From the NCBI GenBank assembly GCA_001579985.1, contig LRSR01001091.1:1-64000 (forward strand): 64,000 bases of DNA, given 5' to 3'. The DNA comes from Hypsibius dujardini (lineage: Eukaryota; Tardigrada; Eutardigrada; Parachela; Hypsibiidae). A model generated the notes under the pieces. It saw nothing but the letters and a program-made list of their open reading frames with translations, was not told the origin of the DNA and did not search any database. Of the stretch, positions 58,149 through 64,000 are shown one piece after another (the first letter of the stretch is position 1; every line of letters starts with the position of its first letter). The translations under genes were made by a program, and so were the position numbers.

Positions 58149-59963
58149 CAACCAGACAAACAAACAGATGGAATGGCATACAGGTGGAAGTACCCACAGA
58201 TAGTCTCTTCATTACTGTTGTGCTTAGGGGTGGAGGACATAAAAATTGTCCAGACACCGACCTTCACAGCTTTAGCTGTGGCCATTGCCAATCCTGAAAC
58301 TTGTCTCGAAAACACCTGTTCTTCGGAGGACACGTTAACCTTCGAGCAAAGCAACAGCGCTAGCAGCATCCGAGTCTGCGGTTGTGCGTACGCTATCAAG
58401 ACCTCTTTTGCTATAGTCTTCAGTAAAACGGCGCAGAAGTTTGCGCTGGACATTGCCCAACCCAGTGGATTTCAACTACTGCGGGGAGCACCAGAACTGG
58501 TACGACTAATCCTCTTTTATACGTCTATATAGTAGAGAATTTCGGTTTACAATTTTTCAACTTTTCAGGCAACGGAAATTCAGACAATCATTTTGCCGTG
58601 CTGCGCTCTAGTCCAGCTGTGTAGTACGGCCGGCACTTGCGAACTCTTCACTCTGCGGATGGACAAACGCAGTAGCGAGTTCGACGCGGGACGGACTGTC
58701 GGGACGCGGTTGCCGTCGCTGGTGCAGAGCTCCGCGGTCGGAACGTGCCGCACCAATACAGTGGCGGTCAGTTACAGCGGCATGGAAGCCAGTACAAGTA
58801 TGTGTAGAATATGTGTGTGGACTGTGGACGGGTACAATTGTAGCTTGAATACATCCACAATCAATGGATTTGATCATTCAAACAATTTTGCGCAGTTGCT
58901 CCACTATGACCATTGACGAAAGGTATAGAGACTCGTTTAGGGTCCTTACAAATCGAAACCAAGACCCCTCATGGTAGGGCCAAGGGGTGGGCGAAGGGGT
59001 AAATGCATTCTTTTGAAAATTGAACCCAAAGTTCGGACTATGATTCTGATGAGTTTGAAACTTGTGGGGTGTGAGGGGTCTGATTTCCAAGGGCCCGTCC
59101 GGATTTCAAAACGTTTTCAAAAACTTCCATCAAATTTAAGGTTTCTCCGCTTTCAGTATAAGTTTCCGGTCATAACTGCCAATAAAAGGTACAAAACTAA
59201 TTTTTTTAAGAACAGCCAAAATTTGATGGAAAAACTGATGTTGTAGAAACTGTTTGGAAATCTCAGGGGCATCGGAATCAACCCCCACACCCCCACAAGT
59301 TTCAAAATGATCAGTTTTGATCAAAATGCACTAGCCCCTTTGCCGATTCCCTGGCCTTACCGTGAGGAATATTGGTTCCGACTTGTAAGGACCTAAACGA
59401 GCCTTTGACGAAGGGTACACCTCTTTAAGTTTGGCTCTGTAGAACCGACAATCCACAAATTCTCCTGCACCAACTTCTTTGAGGGCGTCGGTCAACGCGC
59501 CAACCCGGAGGACCAACCACGCTTCCACCTGGCTCTCCACAACGCCAGCAGCGGCACGCACTTTCCCGTCTCGGAGAGCCTCCCCGGGAACCGTCGCCAT
59601 TCCGCCACGCCCTTTTACGTTGTGCCGCCGCCGAATACGGAGCCCAACAACGGACTCGACCGCAACATGGCCGACCTCTTTCGAGTTTCACAAGGTTCAC
59701 TGGGTACGTCGTCCTCTTCCGGGCGCGATCGGTATTTCGGAGACGCGCCTGCCGGTGGTCAGTCAGCCGGTCCTAATCAGTTAGTCCCCGGTGGCGGAGT
59801 GCGGTATGTCGAGATGCAACCACCCTACAGCGGGTATGTCGACAGACAGCAACCTTCATGGAGCCAACAGCAGAGACCCCTCGGGATGGGAGAACCCCAC
59901 CTTCAAAGCGGCGGCAGCGGCATGCATAATTACAACCCTTATCGATTCGATCATCCACGGTGA
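56460..59963 (+). CDS. Unrecognised secreted protein, about 672 residues
   Basis: Exons 56460-56610, 56711 to about 56918, 56992-57127, 57200-57289, 57509-57920, 58228-58499, 58569-58797 and 59443-59963 give one open frame. The end of exon 2 is uncertain: donors at 56919 and 56925 both keep phase. A signal peptide (MICLTCFFWGFVLNF) is followed by beta-rich sequence with scattered cysteines: KILLGSGYVVGDPHGQDC, APYRGIAAYALECRSNHP, ALIVTLNYDQSPTAFEIT, TLCGFVPVEHTKKVELWI, SIRVCGCAYAIKTSFAIVF, TIILPCCALVQLC. The last exon changes to a disordered Pro/Gly/Ser/Gln-rich tail (SSSSGRDRYFG, PPYSGYVDRQQPSWSQQQ) with no membrane segment. I do not recognise the family; extracellular matrix or surface coat is a guess. 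Intron 7 carries a foldback element and intron 5 a CAGG tract. Long minus-strand ORFs here are shadows. Confidence 0.65.
57345..57435. repeat. TCTG-rich tract in intron 4 of the unrecognised secreted gene
   Basis: Interrupted TCTG and CTGCC units in intron 57290-57508. Confidence 0.85.
58060..58170. repeat. (CAGG)n tract
   Basis: About thirteen CAGG units at 58097-58150, flanked by CAGA units, in intron 57921-58227. Confidence 0.95.
58932..59401. mobile_element. Foldback MITE-like element in intron 7 of the secreted gene
   Basis: The left end CTCGTTTAGGGTCCTTACAA continues with AACCAAGACCCCTCATGGTA; the right end is its inverted copy, ending CCTAAACGAG. Inverted similarity continues inward on both sides (GAAACTTGTGGGG, CATCAAATTT), so nearly the whole 470 bases folds into one long hairpin. 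TTGACGAAAGG just left and TTGACGAAGGG just right may be a target duplication with one mismatch, though a few unmatched bases lie between it and the left end. Noncoding. Confidence 0.75.
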
Positions 59964-60818
59964 AGCTATCCGTTTTATAATTTCGTTCAGTGCAGGAATC
60001 CGCTGCATTTTAATAAGAAGCCTTTCTGATCATCATACTCCTTTGCTACTTACATCACATTTTGTTAACTTGAGACGATTTTCATAGGTTAAAATGCAAA
60101 TACAATATGCACATCTTCAATTTTTTTTATATTTTAATCCTCTATATTAGTGATGATATATTTCAAATATATATTTCATCTGCATGGCTGTGACAAAACT
60201 TTTTTGTCACGGCAGAATTTCAAAGTTCGGACAAGCACGGGAAGATTCTATTTCCCCTGATTTTCTCTGTAAAAACTTCGACTTTTTGAAAGATTTTATC
60301 ACTGATTCTCTTTAAATTCGATATGGAATCGATTAGCATTGGGAGAATCTGTTTTGGATGTCAGTGGGAGGAGCCAGGGGCATTTCTGGAGTGTCCCTCG
60401 TTTCCGATGTGGTTGAAGCTTTAACCCAAATCCTTACCTCCTGACGTCCCAAAAAGATCCTGCTGACAAAAAACGATGCCAATTTGAGTTTGGAAAGGGA
60501 CTGTCACAAATTTTGAAATCAAACAATTTCCAAAAACTGAAGCAAAATCAGGGAAAATGGAATCTTATTCCAGTATTTTCCGGACTTTTGGAACTATGCC
60601 TAAAAAAGGCTTTCACAACAATGCCGATGAAATTTATTTGATAACTCATCACTAATACTGGATTTAAAAATAAAGTGGAGACCTTTCGCGTTGCGCCAAT
60701 AAAAATCGTGCCAAGAGTACTTGCAGCTTCCAAGTCATTTAAAAGCTCTTTTATATGTGCTGTTTGATTTTATTGTACATGAATAACAATTCGGGGAAAA
60801 ATAATGGGTTTACAATTT
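59964..60818. other. Convergent spacer containing an inverted-repeat element
   Basis: Between the stops of the secreted gene (plus) and the synaptotagmin-like gene (minus). Nearly half is the element at 60211-60600. No gene seen. Confidence 0.6.
60211..60600. mobile_element. MITE-like element with long imperfect inverted arms
   Basis: The left end GGCAGAATTTCAAAGTTCGG pairs with the right end (reversed: GGCATAGTTCCAAAAGTCCG). Arms stay similar for about 70 bases through GATTCTATTTCCCCTGATTT. About 390 bases, noncoding, family unknown. Confidence 0.6.
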
Positions 60819-63635
60819 TCAAATCTGTGAGAGAGTGTGCCACTGCTGGACATGCTCCTTCTCCGTCTGCATCATGGCCTGCCAGTGCTCCAGCTCCTTC
60901 CCACGGGCAAACATGAAGCCACCCAGAAGGATCCGACCGAGACTCCGATGACCTAAGTAATCAGCCCATCAATCAATCGACAGACAGTTTTGTACAAATA
61001 ACCAGGTATTATGCAGATCAGGGAGCAGGTCAATTTCGTTCATACTTTTGGGGGCGTCCTTGACTTCCGCCACGAAGAGTACGGAGACTGCGTCACACAG
61101 CTTGGGAGGCAGTTTGAACTGGAAGGACTCGTTGAATTGGGGGTTGCAGTTGGCGCGGACCGTCTGCGTCTTTTTGCGCTTCACCAGCCGGCTCTGGTGC
61201 TTGAGGGAGATTTGCACGAACGAGTCTGCCAAGAAATACGGATATCAAAAATTGGGCTTAATACAACTGTATATCTGACTTTAACTGAGACTGAATTTTA
61301 CTGTTGTCATCCATATGTGACATTTCGGAATTTATCCGGCAAATGTTCTGCCAGCATGGATCAAACTATTTTCATCAGTATGCATTTCACGCCGATTTAC
61401 TACGAACTTTCTCACGATCTTCATGGCTGGATATTTTGCTTATAGTTGGGGACCCTTTGTGACGCATACTGACAGCTGTATACGTCTTTCCATCAAATGT
61501 CAAATGCCAAATTCAAATCAAATCTAATCTAATCGACTGTTCATTTGAAATTCATTTGATATGATTTTGATTTGATTCTAGGTATTTTTATGCCAGTTTT
61601 TCTTCCCAGAACTCTTTCATCAGTTTTCAAGGACTTTTGGTCACAAAGTGACCAAACCCTGGGTCACACCTAGAAATTCAATGTCGGACTTTGAAGCAAA
61701 GCTATTAGTAAGGCGAAGCTAGCAAGGATTGCCAGTTAGATCTGGTTAAATTGCGTGAGATCTCTTTTTCAGATACAGATAAGACATAAAACTCTGAGAT
61801 GTAACTGCTAATTAGGAAAAATATATGTTGAACAAAAATAATAAGTACTTACTAGTCATTTGAGCGACCAAGTTTGCTTTTCAGTTTTATGACAAAAAGG
61901 AGTGATAAAAAATTAATGTACATAGCATATATCTAATTTAAAAAAAATATTACTGATTTATTTAATATTCTCATAAATACTTGAAAGCAAACCATTCTCA
62001 TAAATTTTAGTAGGGGACCATGGTACAACTACATGAGAAAACGTGCCAATACAGTGAGAAATTGAAAATTCTTTCACAAGATCCGTCAAATCAAAATCAA
62101 AACAAAATCAAATCAAAATCAAATTAATAAATGACTTTCAAAATCAAATCAAATTAAATTAAATCAAATGAAATGTGTCTTTTCATCATTTGATGCCATC
62201 CCTACATCTAGAGTATCTTAACACATTTACGCACCAATCAATCTGCGAGTAATATATAACTGAGAATGAAATAAATTGTTGCGCTATGAATGAATTGAAA
62301 AGTGAAGTAAAGGCAGCACAAACGGTTTTTTTTTAAATGTGTTCATTTGAAATAACCAACAAAAATGATTGTCCACTGCAATTCTTTTAACTCTAGCTGG
62401 AAGCTCACCTTGTGTTTAGTTAACGAAAAACAAAAATGCCAAGCTTTTAGCAAGGTAATGCATACCAATCGGAGCTGATTTCTCGCCGGTCCGAAAGTTT
62501 TTGCCCTCCACTACGTTAATCTGTAAGAAATCAACAGCCGACTACTGTGAAACTCTTGCTTTGCATTTTAATTAATATAAGTCCTATACCGTGAGTCTTT
62601 GAAGGTCCATGTTGTAGCACATGGAGATAAGGAGCTCGCCTCGACCTGCCGAGGACGGGATCTAAGACAAAAAATATTGAATACAGATTCCCTTTCTCTA
62701 GATAAGCAATAAAAGACTTCAAGTAGCACGTATCGTATAGTCTTCATTCTAGAAATAACATCGGGAACAATGATTTCCCCTGCATCTGTGTACCTCAGAG
62801 ATTTCCTTATCAAGGTCCAGGAAGACGGTTGGATGCTTGTCACTGTTGACGTCAAAATCTACTAACGGGTACGCTGCCTGTCCAATCAAATTGTGTTTCT
62901 TCCGCCGGTCAATATCAAAAACACTGAACTTCAGCACACGCTCCATAATACACTTGGAGGACACGGAAAAGACGAAACATTCATCGAAACGAGGATTCCC
63001 CGTTTTCCGTTTCACTTTAGTCTGGAGCGTCCGCCTTTCATCAGGAAGTAGACAAATTCTGCAAGAAAAAAAACTGATACTCTCTCTGTCTGTTTCGCTT
63101 TTCTGGTTGGTGGACTGTCTGTGTGTCTGTTGGTCTGAGTGTCTGTGTGTCTGTGTGTCTGTCTCCCTTCCGACTGATCGCTTCACTCTGTTTTCTGGCT
63201 GCCTTTCCTGGTAGTCACAGTTATTTTATTGGAAATGAACAAATTCGATTACACTGTTTTTACTTTATTTTCGACAAAATGACAGTAGAGCTTTGATCCC
63301 TTTCAGTAAGATCACGATCGAATGAATCCTTGCCTGACTACACACCCACCGCGCAAAGGGATCGCAGGGGGATTTGTCAGCGCGCGACGGAAGATTCTTG
63401 GCTTTGACGAGTGTGACCAGTAACTTTTCTGATTCCCGTTCGTACGCCTGTTGTGCAGCAAAAAAACGGGGGATAAATTAGATCGGACGGGCGAAAGAAT
63501 AAAGGGACTTGATAGTTGATACCAGCTGAAACCAAAGCCGTCCGGTGTGATCCTCTGGAAACATCAAGCTGTCATCCCCATCGACACTTTGATACAGCGC
63601 CGGATTAATTGCTCCGAAATCCTTCATTAGAAGAC
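60819..63635 (-). CDS. SYT15: Synaptotagmin-15-like tandem C2 protein, 5' end not found
   Basis: Minus-strand exons found are 63635-63523, 63447-63350, 63058-62794, 62661-62590, 62520-62466, 61225-61046 and 60952-60819, with agreeing phases. The first enters in phase 1, so at least one 5' exon is missing. C2A runs from GRLWFQLAYERESEKLLVTL through LPSRADKSPCDPFARICLLP and LQTKVKRKTGNPRFDECFVF to VFDIDRRKKHNLIGQ. C2B runs from GELLISMCYNMDLQRLTINV through DSFVQISLKHQSRLVKRKKT to KSHRSLGRILLGG, and ends GKELEHWQAMM...VQQWHTL. The RGKELEHW ending and LLPDERR...LKFSVFD text point to SYT15. C2A keeps most calcium-site aspartates (D in ADK, CDP, FDID) with Asn at the fifth; C2B keeps almost none. 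It should act in membrane trafficking. No transmembrane segment is visible in the part seen. Confidence 0.85.
61500..62207. repeat. TCAAA/TTTGA-rich block in the large synaptotagmin-like intron
   Basis: Clusters of ATCAAATC near 61510-61585 and 62085-62170 border the block, which ends in CCATCCCTA, the complement of TAGGGATGG. The end resembles the TAGGGATG ends and TCAAA-rich interior of 41489-41852. A matching left end was not found, so this is only a probable relative of that element. Confidence 0.35.
63080..63170. repeat. TCTG-rich tract in synaptotagmin-like intron
   Basis: Short interrupted TCTG and TGTG units in intron 63059-63349. Confidence 0.8.
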
Positions 63636-64000
63636 CTGTCATTCACACATACGATAAAGAACATTCTCTAATGGAATGTGTTGAAGATCGTTGGGGCGGC
63701 TTCAACTCATGACAAAAAAATGTAATAAAAAGATTTTTGAGAGAGAAAAGTCATGAAAATACATAATTCGGACGTTATTAATTTAAGTTCAGCCCGTATG
63801 CCTTTCGCCTGCATGAGTCTTGTTATCAGTGACTACCCTGAAGAAAAAGGTAGCCGATGACTTGCCCTCTTTCTATGCGCGGATTGCTAGAAATTCGATT
63901 CTGAATTGGTAAGTGGGCAGATTAGAAATTCAATTTGACTTTCATAGCGCTCTTATTTCGATGTCAACGCAGACAATTATTGGACCAAACATTACTATTC
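63636..64000. other. Upstream intron of the synaptotagmin-like gene
   Basis: The exon ending at 63635 starts in phase 1 after a GACAG acceptor, so this should be intron sequence. No further exon was recognised before the window ends. Confidence 0.5.

Noticed and set aside
57674-58453. A 259-residue minus-strand ORF
   Set aside because: It runs antisense over two well-supported plus-strand exons and across an intron with CAGG repeats; half of it is repeat translation.

Overview
This is a 64-kb piece of a compact animal genome. Genes are split by many short GT-AG introns, intergenic gaps are about 0.4 to 3 kb, and introns and spacers carry tetranucleotide tracts, (TCTG)n/(CAGA)n and (TTGA)n/(TCAA)n. 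The gene set is metazoan: chondroitin synthase, a synaptotagmin, a giant cadherin-repeat protein, a TGN38-like protein, a WASH-complex subunit and mitochondrial NAD-isocitrate dehydrogenase. A short thaumatin-like protein and a Tyr/Pro/Ala-rich secreted protein would suit a small ecdysozoan such as a tardigrade or nematode, but the sequence does not settle the species. No CRISPR array, operon, tRNA, rRNA, retroelement or virus-like element was found.

Layout. 1-3.6 kb (-): chondroitin sulfate synthase, 3' end outside the window. 4.7-9.1 kb (+): RPRD-type Pol II CTD-interacting protein. 9.4-10.9 kb (-): MATH-BTB-like protein. 11.6-13.2 kb (+): WASHC3. 13.7-16.4 kb (-): IDH3A. 19.1-37.0 kb (+): a 49-exon gene for a cadherin-repeat protein of about 2,980 residues. 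40.1-40.8 kb (-): short thaumatin-like protein with a TATA box. 42.3-43.7 kb (+): Tyr/Pro/Ala-rich secreted protein. 45.0-47.1 kb (+): decayed queuosine-salvage (QNG1/DUF2419) gene. 48.4-48.9 kb (+): sulfiredoxin. 50.3-52.7 kb (+): TGN38/TGOLN2-like protein. 54.5-55.8 kb (-): small Cys-rich secreted protein. 56.5-60.0 kb (+): unrecognised secreted protein. 60.8-63.6 kb (-): synaptotagmin-15-like, 5' end not found.

The models were built by hand from splice sites, reading-frame phase and remembered family motifs. For every gene called intact the exons sum to an open frame. The genes are mostly unrelated housekeeping, trafficking and secreted functions. Neighbours largely alternate in strand, giving several head-to-head pairs with 0.7-1.5 kb between start codons. 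Most introns with room carry a TCTG/CAGA tract, and several introns and spacers hold short inverted-repeat (MITE-like) elements of different families.

The most unusual object is the cadherin-repeat gene. It has about 25 divergent cadherin repeats alternating between two types, each with its own cysteine pair. Canonical calcium-linker motifs lie only at one of the two junction types. There is a mucin-like N-terminal region and no transmembrane segment before the stop.
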